From: a virus
Direction: 5' to 3' (one strand)
Virus record (IMG/VR): IMGVR_UViG_3300025818_000031
Span: 1-44,632 of that record
Length of the DNA: 44,632 nt
Below the pieces are notes generated by a model. It was given only the letters and a program-made list of their open reading frames with translations. It searched no databases and was not told where the DNA came from. A program made the translations under genes and the position numbers. Each line of letters opens with the position of its first letter. Position 1 is the first letter of the stretch. Below, piece after piece: positions 32,589 through 43,240 of the stretch.

Positions 32589-33740
32589 AACGATTTTCCA
32601 AAAATCTTAGGTGCGGAACTTTATCGTCCCCACCCTGCTTACATTGCCGAGATGGCCGTCGAGCCAGTGGTCGTTCATGACTTCACTCGTCAGCCTGGCC
32701 AAACAGTTCAGTTAGACCGCTATAAGTTCTGGGGGACCCCTGGCACCAAGGACAGCCGTGAGCGTATTGCCGATCAAACAATCGGTACCGCCAACAGCCG
32801 TAACATCACAAAGGAAAAGGTGTTGGTGGTGCTTAAAGAGTACACCGGCCCTGCTGATCCGGGTGATCCGACCCAGCCTAGCACCTTTAAGATTGCCCGC
32901 GAGACCCTGATCACGGCTCAGCGCCTGCTCTTGGACTCTGGCAACCTTAATATGTTCCACCAGTCGATCGGTAGCCTGACGCTGCTCGACGACTATCGCC
33001 GTTGGCGCGACCGGGTGTTCCTTGACGAACTCTCGAAAGCCGAAGCCAATGGTGCCGCTTCCACCACCCAAGGTGGTTACTACTTTGCTGGTGGTAAGAC
33101 CAAGGATTCTTCCGGTCGTATTAAGTACGAAACCGCTGAGTACACTGCCGAAGTTCAGCAGTTCCAGGTTCGCACTGACCTGCTGACCATTGTTAAGGAC
33201 CTGCGTAAGCGCAACGTCCCGACATTCGCCGATGGTCTGTATCGCTGCATCTGCGATCCTACCTTCATGATGCACCTGCGTCGTGACCCAGACTTCCGCG
33301 AGATCGCTCGTTACGCTGGTAATCCTGGTCAAGGCATGTACATGGGCAACCCCATGATGCCTAACAACGCCAGCTTCTACATGGGTCCCCAGGCTGGCCA
33401 AGCCTACTTCCTGGGTGGCGAGCCTGTCATGCCTACCGGTGTGCAGTTTGAAGGCGTCAAGTTCTTCGAGTCCACCAACTTCCCGACCAAGAACGTCACT
33501 GCTTCGTTTGATGGCGGCTCCACTTATGCTTCCAAGGAAGTTGCCCAAGGTTACTTTTTCGGCCCGCAGTCTGTGGGTGTTGGTATCGGTGGTCCGAATG
33601 CTCAGGTCCTCATCAACAACAACGACGATTTCAGCCGTTTCATCATTCTTATTTGGCAACTTTACGCTGGTTTTGAAATTCTGAACAAGGATTTTGTCAC
33701 GACCGCGTTTAGCTTTGTGCAGGATGACGGCACCGTCTGA
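32589..33740 (+). CDS. major capsid protein, main exon
   Basis: The open frame starts before the first ATG (32652). It reads NDFPKILGAELYRPHPAYIAEMAVEPVVVHDF directly from the intron's 3' end, showing that the N-terminus comes from an upstream exon. The full product is about 387 aa. Features consistent with an abundant capsid protein are its length, position after portal and assembly genes, strong preference for C-ending codons unlike most neighbours, and a strand-rich C-terminus (AQVLINNNDDFSRFIILIWQLY). The family is assigned by context. A possible internal start is ATG 32652. Confidence 0.8.
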   Translation, partial: NDFPKILGAELYRPHPAYIAEMAVEPVVVHDFTRQPGQTVQLDRYKFWGTPGTKDSRERIADQTIGTANSRNITKEKVLVVLKEYTGPADPGDPTQPSTFKIARETLITAQRLLLDSGNLNMFHQSIGSLTLLDDYRRWRDRVFLDELSKAEANGAASTTQGGYYFAGGKTKDSSGRIKYETAEYTAEVQQFQVRTDLLTIVKDLRKRNVPTFADGLYRCICDPTFMMHLRRDPDFREIARYAGNPGQGMYMGNPMMPNNASFYMGPQAGQAYFLGGEPVMPTGVQFEGVKFFESTNFPTKNVTASFDGGSTYASKEVAQGYFFGPQSVGVGIGGPNAQVLINNNDDFSRFIILIWQLYAGFEILNKDFVTTAFSFVQDDGTV

Positions 33741-33742
33741 TC

Positions 33743-33751
33743 GTTAAACTA
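33743..33751 (+). promoter_or_regulatory. putative late promoter -10 motif
   Basis: GTTAAACTA, followed by ATAC, with its TTAAACTA 34 nt before the ATG at 33778. Nearly identical to the motif at 34574. Confidence 0.35.
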
Positions 33752-33777
33752 ATACATCTACACAAAAGGGAAAATAA

Positions 33778-34569
33778 ATGACCTATTTGTCCGCTAAGAA
33801 AATCTTCCCAGGTAACTGGGCCGAGCCGCTGAACGGTTGGTACAAGAACATTGATACCAACGACAACGGCACTAATGATGGCTCCAAGGGTGGCCCCACT
33901 TCGGTGCTGGCTGTCCCTGGCTATCGCTACTTCCAGCAGCGTGGTTATGTGGCTGTCACCACCACCTCTGGTGCTGGCGCCATTGCTTCCGGCAAAGTGA
34001 TTGTTCCTTCGCCTTATCGCCAGGACGACACTCGCCCCGACATCACCGGCATGGTGATTTCTGGCAGCACCACACTGCCTGCTTATATTTATCGCGCCAC
34101 GATCTCCGTCGCTTCTGGCTGGGGTGACGGTCGTGTTGCTTCTGGCATCTACGCTGCTACCGGCAACGTGATCACCTTCGCCACCGGTCTGACTTCGACT
34201 GGCACTGTGGGTGAGGCTGTGTCCCAGGCCAACCTGACCTCCACTACTTCGGGTGAGCAGAATGGCGAAATCTTCTTCGCTGGTGGCACTGCTGGTTATA
34301 GCACTCAGCCCTTCCTGACTGCTACCGGCGCTACGGGTGTTCTGCCTACCAACGTCTACAAGCAGATCACTGGTGCGGCTCAGTTCTACGTGCAAGCCCG
34401 TGAATCGCAAACTGCTACCTCCACATCCGGTGGTTGGTACATCTCCAGTGGTGACGCATCTGCTGGCCGTACTGGTTACTTCGTGGTTGAAGTGTGCTAC
34501 CTCCAGCCTGACGAAGCTCCTGGCTACGAGGACATTGATGGCTACCTGCTGGGCCGCACCGTCAGCTGA
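33778..34569 (+). CDS. second abundant virion protein, capsid or decoration type (263 aa)
   Basis: Strand-rich, Gly/Ser/Thr-rich protein (MTYLSAKKIFPGNWAEPLNG, VLAVPGYRYFQQRGYVAVTT). It ends in EVCYLQPDEAPGYEDIDGYLLGRTVS. Codons end in C almost as strongly as in the capsid gene, which suggests high expression. Directly after the capsid gene, with an A-rich leader (AAAAGGGAAAATAA). A head decoration or minor capsid role is likely, but no family is recognised. Confidence 0.65.
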   Translation: MTYLSAKKIFPGNWAEPLNGWYKNIDTNDNGTNDGSKGGPTSVLAVPGYRYFQQRGYVAVTTTSGAGAIASGKVIVPSPYRQDDTRPDITGMVISGSTTLPAYIYRATISVASGWGDGRVASGIYAATGNVITFATGLTSTGTVGEAVSQANLTSTTSGEQNGEIFFAGGTAGYSTQPFLTATGATGVLPTNVYKQITGAAQFYVQARESQTATSTSGGWYISSGDASAGRTGYFVVEVCYLQPDEAPGYEDIDGYLLGRTVS

Positions 34570-34573
34570 TTAG

Positions 34574-34582
34574 GTTAAACTA
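34574..34582 (+). promoter_or_regulatory. putative late promoter -10 motif
   Basis: GTTAAACTA, with its TTAAACTA 31 nt before the ATG at 34606. It is followed by an ACCAG-GTAAATA-CTGGT hairpin (34586-34602) that sits directly in front of the start. Confidence 0.35.
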
Positions 34583-34605
34583 GGACCAGGTAAATACTGG
34601 TCCTT

Positions 34606-35034
34606 ATGACAACCTCTCCAGCAATGCTTTATCAGCATAAAAAAACAGGTGCACGTGTCAAAGTTGTAAGCGAATGGGATCAAGGCGATTGGTTCATGGT
34701 CGAAGATCAGGACGGTCGCCTTTTCACTGTTTACAAAACTGAGATTGAACCTGATGAAGAGGCAACCAAAAAAGTTAAGACTCTTCAAGTAAAAGATAAA
34801 GCAGCAAAAGAGGAGCCGCGTACATTCCCACCCGACCATCGCTTAAATATCAACTCAGCCACTGCCCAAATGATCGCTGATCACATCAAAGGCATTGGCT
34901 TAAAGACAGCTCGAGAGATTAAAGATCTTCAGATGTCCTTGTCGGGTGAAAGGTTTCACAACCTCGAACAGCTGAAACAGATTAAGCGTGTTGATTGGGA
35001 CGCAGTTCTTGCCGCTGACTTAATCCGAGTATAA
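34606..35034 (+). CDS. helix-hairpin-helix protein (142 aa)
   Basis: The C-terminal 60 residues form an HhH motif of ComEA type: LNINSATAQMIADHIKGIG..TAREIKD ... LEQLKQIKRVDWDAVL. These bind DNA without sequence specificity. The N-terminal part (TGARVKVVSEWDQGDWFMVED) looks like a small barrel. It could act at the head-neck where DNA passes, or in packaging. Its position after the capsid genes suggests a virion role (inference). A strong terminator follows. Confidence 0.75.
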   Translation: MTTSPAMLYQHKKTGARVKVVSEWDQGDWFMVEDQDGRLFTVYKTEIEPDEEATKKVKTLQVKDKAAKEEPRTFPPDHRLNINSATAQMIADHIKGIGLKTAREIKDLQMSLSGERFHNLEQLKQIKRVDWDAVLAADLIRV

Positions 35035-35056
35035 TAAAGTTTCCATACTAGGATGA

Positions 35057-35084
35057 CCCCCAGTTTTCTGGGGGTTTTTATTTT
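35057..35084 (+). terminator. strong intrinsic terminator
   Basis: CCCCCAG-TTTT-CTGGGGG followed by TTTTTATTTT. It ends the head-gene block. GTATAATA (35029) lies just before it. Confidence 0.92.
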
Positions 35085-35095
35085 AAAATTAATTC

Positions 35096-35797
35096 ATGGC
35101 AAATATCACACGCATAGGACAGCTTGGTTCCACGGGTGTTTCCAGTGGCCCACATCTTCACGCGTATGTAAGAAATCTCGAGACAAATCAATACGAAGAT
35201 CCTGGCATCCATAGAAGCAAATTTTTAAATGTTAGGGTCGGACCAAATCGCGTTCCTAAATATATTGATGACGGCAAAGGTGGATTGATTCTTAACCCAG
35301 CCGCAGGTCTTACAATGACATCTGGCTGGGGTCCACGAAATACCGGTATCCCTGACGCCAGTACTGATCATCGTGGTCGTGATTATGCAGGCAAAGAAGG
35401 AACTGATATTTTTGTCGAAGGAAACGTTAAATTCATCCCCAGACCTGATCAAGGTGGTCTTGGTAATGTTGCAGCATGGTTAACGCCAGATCAAAAATAT
35501 GAGCTTGGCTACGGCCACATGAAAAGCCTGGGAGAGGCATCTGATCTTACAAATACAACAACTGCGCAAGCTCCAGCCGAAGCAAAAGGGAATCAGTTTG
35601 AAACACTGCTGACAGGCCTTCTTTTAGGTATGCGCGCTGGCGGCAGAGAAACACGACAAGAAAGTTTTGAAACTAAATTACAGCGTGACTTGGTTAATCA
35701 ATTATTCCAACCTTCGCAAGAACAGAATTTTTTGAATTCTTTTATTGCGTCTAGCCTGCAATCAAATCCGTTTACTGTGCCCAATATTTTAGGTTAA
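35096..35797 (+). CDS. M23 (LytM-type) peptidase-like protein with permuted motif order (233 aa)
   Basis: M23 zinc peptidases cut peptide cross-links in peptidoglycan. All motifs are present, but the usual C-terminal one comes first: IGQLGSTGVSSGPHLHAYVRN (His20, His22). The usual first motif follows: GWGPRNTG...DHRGRDYAG (His92, Asp96), then GYGHM (His141). The rest (from about 150) is an unrelated Gln/Leu-rich helical region. The likely reading is a circularly permuted domain acting at the virion tip. Two degenerate fragments are the alternative. The start is fixed by the terminator only 12 nt upstream. Confidence 0.75.
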   Translation: MANITRIGQLGSTGVSSGPHLHAYVRNLETNQYEDPGIHRSKFLNVRVGPNRVPKYIDDGKGGLILNPAAGLTMTSGWGPRNTGIPDASTDHRGRDYAGKEGTDIFVEGNVKFIPRPDQGGLGNVAAWLTPDQKYELGYGHMKSLGEASDLTNTTTAQAPAEAKGNQFETLLTGLLLGMRAGGRETRQESFETKLQRDLVNQLFQPSQEQNFLNSFIASSLQSNPFTVPNILG

Positions 35798-35807
35798 TTC
35801 ATACCAT

Positions 35808-35815
35808 TTATAATA
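35808..35815 (+). promoter_or_regulatory. putative late promoter -10 motif
   Basis: TTATAATA, containing TATAAT, 28 nt before the GTG at 35836. Same sequence as at 19768. Confidence 0.35.
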
Positions 35816-35835
35816 ATTAAGACGCAAGAAGGACT

Positions 35836-36297
35836 GTGGAGCTTAGCGACTACGATAAAAGTAGAGTCCGATATCATTTGGGCTACTTCACAGTGTCTGT
35901 GCCAGCGGGTGATTACGCTCGTCTGGAAGAAGCTCTGAATACCATTCCGGATTCATACTTCTACAATAAAATCATCATCCAGATTGGACGATGTGACACA
36001 GCAGAGAAGAAGACGGAAGTGGCGACTTCGCCTTCGACTCGGTTGGAGAGCATTGCTGGTGACGTTGACCGTACAATTCGGTCAAGTAATGCCAAGGAGG
36101 CTCTCAAGGTTTGGGATGAAATCTATCTCTACGAGACGAATCGATTAGCCCAAATTCTTTACGTTCCTAATTACAAAGATCCGTTCCAGGCTCGTTACCG
36201 TTACGAACGTTCTGGCGCTGAATTTATCCAGGCATTACCTGGTCCAGCTGATACGGCTGTTGGTTCTAGTCTTTATTTAAATGAGGTTTGGCGGTAA
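35836..36297 (+). CDS. putative head-tail adaptor-like protein (153 aa)
   Basis: Helical protein beginning ELSDYDKSRVRYHLGYFTVSVPAGDYARLEEA, with IIIQIGRCDTAEKKTEV and a YERSGAEFIQALPG end. Helical proteins of this size with an N-terminal 'D..RVR.HLGY' are typical of neck/adaptor genes, but I assign it by position and shape only. GTG start with AAGGA just upstream. TAATG overlap with the next gene. Confidence 0.55.
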   Translation: MELSDYDKSRVRYHLGYFTVSVPAGDYARLEEALNTIPDSYFYNKIIIQIGRCDTAEKKTEVATSPSTRLESIAGDVDRTIRSSNAKEALKVWDEIYLYETNRLAQILYVPNYKDPFQARYRYERSGAEFIQALPGPADTAVGSSLYLNEVWR

Positions 36298-37046
36298 TGG
36301 CTGAAGGTCGTTGGATCAATGTTCCAGGTAAAGGCCGTAGGTGGCAGCAGCCTAGCGGTGAACTTATGATGACAAAGCCTGGTTTCGGACAGGGTGAGTT
36401 TTTCCAAACCAGAGCATCTCAACTCCTGGGAGGCCTCGGAGGAGCTTTAAGTGGTTTAAATTCCGCTTTTGGAGGCATCCCTGGAAATTATTATTCTCGC
36501 TATCGGCAGGGAAGTCCAAGTATTCCGGCAACAGCACAAGATACTGGAATGTATGGGCGTTATGTCCCAGGATCTCAACAACAATCTTTTTCGAGTACTC
36601 CTTCCGCAGCAGAACGCGCTTATCAACAAGAGGCATCTCGCGTCGCTCAATTGACAGCGCAAGACCCTGAACTTCAACGTTATGAAGCTGCTCGTCTAAA
36701 AGCTGTTGCACCTGGCGCCACACCAGAAGCAGTTCAGACCGCTGAGGATATCGGCATGCAGATGTGGGCTAAAGCTAATCCCACTCTTGCTGCAAAAGTT
36801 AAGCCTGGTCAATCTGGTTACGATGCGATTCGGGGTGTTGTTGCTGGTAATGCAGCACGTTCTGGGTTTGGCTTCACAACTCCCCAGCAATTGTTGACAA
36901 CACCTCCTCCAGGCGTCGAATCTCCCCAAGGCCTTCCCGCAGTTACTTCATTTGGTACAACTCAAGCATTTGGTCCTAATGCAGTCAATCTTGATCCAGA
37001 GTTACTTAAAAAATTCCAGGGTCTTATAAACCAAGCTAATATTTGA
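36297..37046 (+). CDS. hypothetical virion-region protein (249 aa)
   Basis: Starts MAEGRWINVPGKGRRWQQPSG. It has a Gly/Leu hydrophobic patch (ASQLLGGLGGALSGLNSAFGG), a long Gln/Ala/Pro-rich middle, and a Pro/Gly-rich end (TTPPPGVESPQGLPAVTSFG). Not recognised. ATG at 36297 chosen for the 1-nt TAATG overlap. A GTG/ATG pair slightly upstream is less likely. Confidence 0.6.
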   Translation: MAEGRWINVPGKGRRWQQPSGELMMTKPGFGQGEFFQTRASQLLGGLGGALSGLNSAFGGIPGNYYSRYRQGSPSIPATAQDTGMYGRYVPGSQQQSFSSTPSAAERAYQQEASRVAQLTAQDPELQRYEAARLKAVAPGATPEAVQTAEDIGMQMWAKANPTLAAKVKPGQSGYDAIRGVVAGNAARSGFGFTTPQQLLTTPPPGVESPQGLPAVTSFGTTQAFGPNAVNLDPELLKKFQGLINQANI

Positions 37047-37252
37047 TTTCTTGGCATTGCTCTGCATGTAAGTCCAACCCGCTGGATAACGAATCTTTGA
37101 TTCACGGAGGCCAGTGTTGTTGCTTTAAACCGATGATTCTCTGTCCTAATTTTGTCAAACGTCTTACTACCAAGCTCAGTTTAGTTCTTGCGCTGCAAAC
37201 TATCTTTGCTCCTGGTCTCAAGGCGGAGTCAAATTGGGTAGGAGGTTGTTAA
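37043..37252 (+). CDS. small Cys-rich or signal-peptide-like protein (69 aa, start uncertain)
   Basis: From a TTG overlapping the upstream stop (TTGA), the frame encodes a Cys-rich segment (HCSACKSNPLDNESLIHGG, then three Cys) and a hydrophobic stretch (KLSLVLALQTIFAPGLKA) that looks like a signal peptide with AxA-like end. Translation could instead start at ATG 37133, giving a 39-aa secreted or membrane peptide. It is directly before the muramidase gene, so a role in lysis is possible. Not recognised. Confidence 0.4.
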   Translation: MISWHCSACKSNPLDNESLIHGGQCCCFKPMILCPNFVKRLTTKLSLVLALQTIFAPGLKAESNWVGGC

Positions 37253-37253
37253 T

Positions 37254-37937
37254 ATGGCTGACCGCAAATTTTACGAACAATTCAGGCAAACACCAGAAGC
37301 TCAGGCTTTGCTTAGAATGCTTCGTTTTGCGGAAGGCACTGAACGCGGTGGGGCTGATTCTTATCGCGTAATGTTTGGTGGTTCGCTGGCTCCAAATCTC
37401 CAGCAACATCCAGACAAAGTCATGAGAGGAAGAAGCACCGCAGCAGGTGCTTATCAATTCCTTACGCCAACCTGGAAACAACAACAGCAAAAATTAAACC
37501 TCGGCTCGTTTGGCCCGCTGGAGCAGGATATTGCCGCTCTTGACCTTGCTCGCCAACGCACTCTTGGTCTTGGCGGTTTATCTTATCTGCAGAAAAAAGG
37601 TTTAACACCTGAATTTGTTGCAGCACTAGCACCTGAATGGGCGTCTCTTCCAACGTTGGCGGGTCGCAGCGCTTATGGTCAACCAGTCAAAAGTTTTTCT
37701 TCGTTAGAAGAGACTTACAAAAAAGGTTTAAAACCCTTAGCCGGCTCGGCGCCTGCTACGGAATCTCCTTCAAGTAATGAGATTTCAAGTGCAGACTTTT
37801 TAAAAGAGTTTACCAATGCACTGCTTGGTGTAGAAGAGAAACAGCCGACTATTACGGAGATGATTCAGCAACGCTTGTTAAAAGATTTGCTGGCGCCACA
37901 ACCAACAGGGCTAGAATTTCTTTCTGGTTTGATTTAA
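37254..37937 (+). CDS. GH104 (phage lambda R-like) peptidoglycan lyase/muramidase (227 aa)
   Basis: The domain covers residues 15-150. Catalytic Glu27 is in LLRMLRFAEGTERGGADSY, followed by MFGGSLAPNLQQHPDKV, the RSTAAGAYQFLTPTW segment and LAPEWASLPTLAGRSAYGQ. This is the order of lambda endolysin and GH104 lytic enzymes, which cleave the glycan strands of peptidoglycan. A C-terminal 70-residue helical extension is not part of the domain and may attach it to the virion. Strong Shine-Dalgarno site (GGAGGT). It may be the endolysin or a tail-associated enzyme. Confidence 0.85.
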   Translation: MADRKFYEQFRQTPEAQALLRMLRFAEGTERGGADSYRVMFGGSLAPNLQQHPDKVMRGRSTAAGAYQFLTPTWKQQQQKLNLGSFGPLEQDIAALDLARQRTLGLGGLSYLQKKGLTPEFVAALAPEWASLPTLAGRSAYGQPVKSFSSLEETYKKGLKPLAGSAPATESPSSNEISSADFLKEFTNALLGVEEKQPTITEMIQQRLLKDLLAPQPTGLEFLSGLI

Positions 37938-37962
37938 CAAAGTATTTGATTAGCCCAAACCA

Positions 37963-37971
37963 GTTAGAATA
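37963..37971 (+). promoter_or_regulatory. putative late promoter -10 motif
   Basis: GTTAGAATA, with its TTAGAATA 32 nt before the GTG at 37996, in a 58-nt A-rich gap. Confidence 0.35.
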
Positions 37972-37995
37972 CAAACAACAATAACGTAAATAACA

Positions 37996-38781
37996 GTGAG
38001 CTCGACATCTACAAACAAGCAGCCACTTCTTGTTGATCGCCCGTTATACGACACGGTTCGTGTAACAACACAGACTGTTGGCAGTTCGTCTGCTAATACC
38101 TTGTTTGTGCAAGGTGGACAGGCTCCATCCATCTTGGTGGACATGGATGCCAACCTCAGCGAAGATAATAACAGTGGCGGTGTTGTTGATTCGATCACCA
38201 TTACACGCAACGATTTTTATCGCGCAGCTGATTACACCGTCAATGTATCGACGTCTGGTACGCCCATCTCTTTGGTGAGCGGCCAGATTGTCTTTGTTTC
38301 TTCTACGGGTGTACTAACAGGTTCCGGTGCACCTTACAGCGGTTACGGTTATTACACATACACCGGTACTTCTACGCTGACAGGTGTCAATACGGCACTT
38401 AATTATTCGGGCGCCAGCACTTCTGGCTTTGAATACAAAGGCGTTGCTTACGGTTATCAACCAGCAGTAACCTTTGTTTTTTATCAGACACGTAATACAA
38501 CTGTTCCAATCCCTGGCTCGGGTGATTACCGTGTGCTGTTTGCCAAGACAGTCCCTGCCAACAGTGGTACGGTTGATTGCTCTGACGTAATGCCACAGCT
38601 TGCAGCGCCAGTAATGCATGCCGGTAACACAAATGGTTTAGGGGCTACGGCTCCTTTACGCAACAAAGGCATCTACCTGGAACGGGGCGACCGTATTTAC
38701 GTAGGTGTTTTCCCAGATGCTGCAAATCCATCTGGCTATACACCAGGTGCTCACATTATTGCTCAAGGCGGATTCTTCTAA
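37996..38781 (+). CDS. putative tail or head-fibre structural protein (261 aa)
   Basis: Strand-rich Ser/Thr/Gly/Tyr protein (SILVDMDANLSEDNNSGGVV, GAPYSGYGYYTYTGTSTL) ending in RGDRIYVGVFPDAANPSGYTPGAHIIAQGGFF. That C-terminal half resembles phage surface-type jelly-roll proteins. GTG start. It lies between the muramidase and a large tail protein. No family recognised. Confidence 0.6.
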   Translation: MSSTSTNKQPLLVDRPLYDTVRVTTQTVGSSSANTLFVQGGQAPSILVDMDANLSEDNNSGGVVDSITITRNDFYRAADYTVNVSTSGTPISLVSGQIVFVSSTGVLTGSGAPYSGYGYYTYTGTSTLTGVNTALNYSGASTSGFEYKGVAYGYQPAVTFVFYQTRNTTVPIPGSGDYRVLFAKTVPANSGTVDCSDVMPQLAAPVMHAGNTNGLGATAPLRNKGIYLERGDRIYVGVFPDAANPSGYTPGAHIIAQGGFF

Positions 38782-38784
38782 TCC

Positions 38785-40428
38785 ATGGGTAAATCATCAA
38801 ATGGTTTCGGCTCATTTGGTGGATTCAGTCAGGCAATAACAAAAGATCCATTTAAACTGAAGCCGATTACAACTGAGTTTTCCAGGGGAAGCGTACCGAA
38901 TTCTATCTATTCGGCAAACCGTGAATCCGCTTGGACGCGTTGGCGCAGGGGCTACGAAATAGCAACTGCGTCTTTGCATGACAATAATTACGTTTATAAC
39001 TTTAAATACACTGTCCCTTTTGCATCAGGCGTATTGCCACCCGGCACTGAATACCCAGACATCAACGGAACGTTTGCAGGTTTTCCCACTACGAATAAAG
39101 AGTTTGGTATTCATTGGGCTGGCACCAAAAAATCTGGCAGTGTACGCTTTGACCAGGTTGACGGTTATTCCGTTTTAGTAACCCAATATTGGCTTGATGC
39201 ACAGTTCACTGACTACGAAAATATTGGCCAATGGTTAGACGATGATGCAAAACAACAAAGCTTTGATTTGTACATTGAATCCGTTACAGAAGACAATGAT
39301 TATTGGTATGTAAAGCTCAATGGAGCCTGGAGTTCAGGCAATAAACTTCCACCTCCTTTATACGTTGATATCAGTCAAGCAATCGAAGGTCTAAAAGCAT
39401 TAAACGGAGAAGTGCTTGAAGATCGTATTTTGGAAGCAAATGGAGAAATTATTGACAGGGATACAATCAATCCAATAGAACAAAAACGATATGGCTATGT
39501 GCAAGCCGTATTAGTTGATACGAATGAAGAGACGGGTATATTAAAGCTTCGCAAGGCTGGTTCCGTCGAGGCAACTCCTGACCGTGCTTTGGTTACGCCT
39601 TCAACAAGGCCTCCAAATGTTGGAAGATATTTTATTACAGGCGCTAGGTACTGTTGTACGTGTCAGGATTTTACGCGTCGTGAATACAGCTACATGATGG
39701 ATCTAGGGAAAAGCAACAAAAAAGCTTTTCCTCGTAGTGCTATTTCCAGCGTTAAACCCGGTCGCAATGAATTGCTCAAACGACTTGGCATTGTTGATAA
39801 TGCAGCAATGACTCAAGCAGATGTCGATCGTATTCTTGAAATCATTGCTCCAAGTGAAAACCTGACTGTCCCTGGTACTGTTACTGATGCAACATCTGTT
39901 GATTTACGATCTGCTCGCGACAGCCCTGGTGTTTACTCGGAATTTGGTTCTTTGTACTTACGTACTACCAGCAATCCAGGATTAACAGGATCCACGGCAG
40001 AAGGCATGCCGTCTTACGAAGATTATGCTGCAACCAATAATGTCATCACTTCTTTGACTGATATTTGGTCTCCAGTATTAGATGAAATGCGCTACTGTAA
40101 GCATATTTACGCCCTTCGGTTTCAAGATGGTGTGTTCCCTCCAGAGCCGTCTGATTTCCCTGTTGAAATTGAAAGCATGGCAAGTTGGGAGCAAAAGCTT
40201 GTTGACGAATACGAAAAAGATCATCGTGCAATTACAAAGGATTTAGCGGCACGTGCGCTTACATATATGGATGTTCCGCCTTACAACTGTCAGTCACAAG
40301 TAATGCAACCCATGCTTCAAAGATTGTTTAATATACCACTGAACTACATCAAGATTGATGGGTTTACTATGTACGACAAAAACAATTTGTCATACGTTCC
40401 AGCGCTTGGAGAGAAACCAAGCCAGTGA
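38785..40428 (+). CDS. large putative tail protein with split SWIM-type zinc motif (547 aa)
   Basis: Starts with a Gly/Ser/Phe-rich segment, followed by a strand-rich domain (VYNFKYTVPFASGVLPPGTEY). A Cys-rich element RYCCTCQDFTRREYSYM (Cys291, Cys293) occurs mid-protein, and RYCKHIYALRF (Cys438, His440) later. CxC...CxH is the SWIM zinc signature, here separated by about 144 residues instead of the usual few to 25. A membrane segment is not seen. By position this is a tail or nozzle protein. The zinc binding is inference. Confidence 0.6.
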   Translation: MGKSSNGFGSFGGFSQAITKDPFKLKPITTEFSRGSVPNSIYSANRESAWTRWRRGYEIATASLHDNNYVYNFKYTVPFASGVLPPGTEYPDINGTFAGFPTTNKEFGIHWAGTKKSGSVRFDQVDGYSVLVTQYWLDAQFTDYENIGQWLDDDAKQQSFDLYIESVTEDNDYWYVKLNGAWSSGNKLPPPLYVDISQAIEGLKALNGEVLEDRILEANGEIIDRDTINPIEQKRYGYVQAVLVDTNEETGILKLRKAGSVEATPDRALVTPSTRPPNVGRYFITGARYCCTCQDFTRREYSYMMDLGKSNKKAFPRSAISSVKPGRNELLKRLGIVDNAAMTQADVDRILEIIAPSENLTVPGTVTDATSVDLRSARDSPGVYSEFGSLYLRTTSNPGLTGSTAEGMPSYEDYAATNNVITSLTDIWSPVLDEMRYCKHIYALRFQDGVFPPEPSDFPVEIESMASWEQKLVDEYEKDHRAITKDLAARALTYMDVPPYNCQSQVMQPMLQRLFNIPLNYIKIDGFTMYDKNNLSYVPALGEKPSQ

Positions 40429-40468
40429 TAGTAAAATGATTAAAGCACAGGCGTGATAAAGAGCAGGC

Positions 40469-43237
<2,769 letters not shown>

Positions 43238-43240
43238 CTT

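Noticed and set aside
32712-33659. A 315-codon open frame on the minus strand
   Set aside because: It is exactly antisense to the capsid gene. The capsid's strong C-ending codon bias removes stops on the other strand. The predicted product has no domain-like pattern and no start context.
33709-34410. A 233-codon open frame on the minus strand
   Set aside because: Antisense shadow of the second abundant virion gene, caused by the same codon bias.
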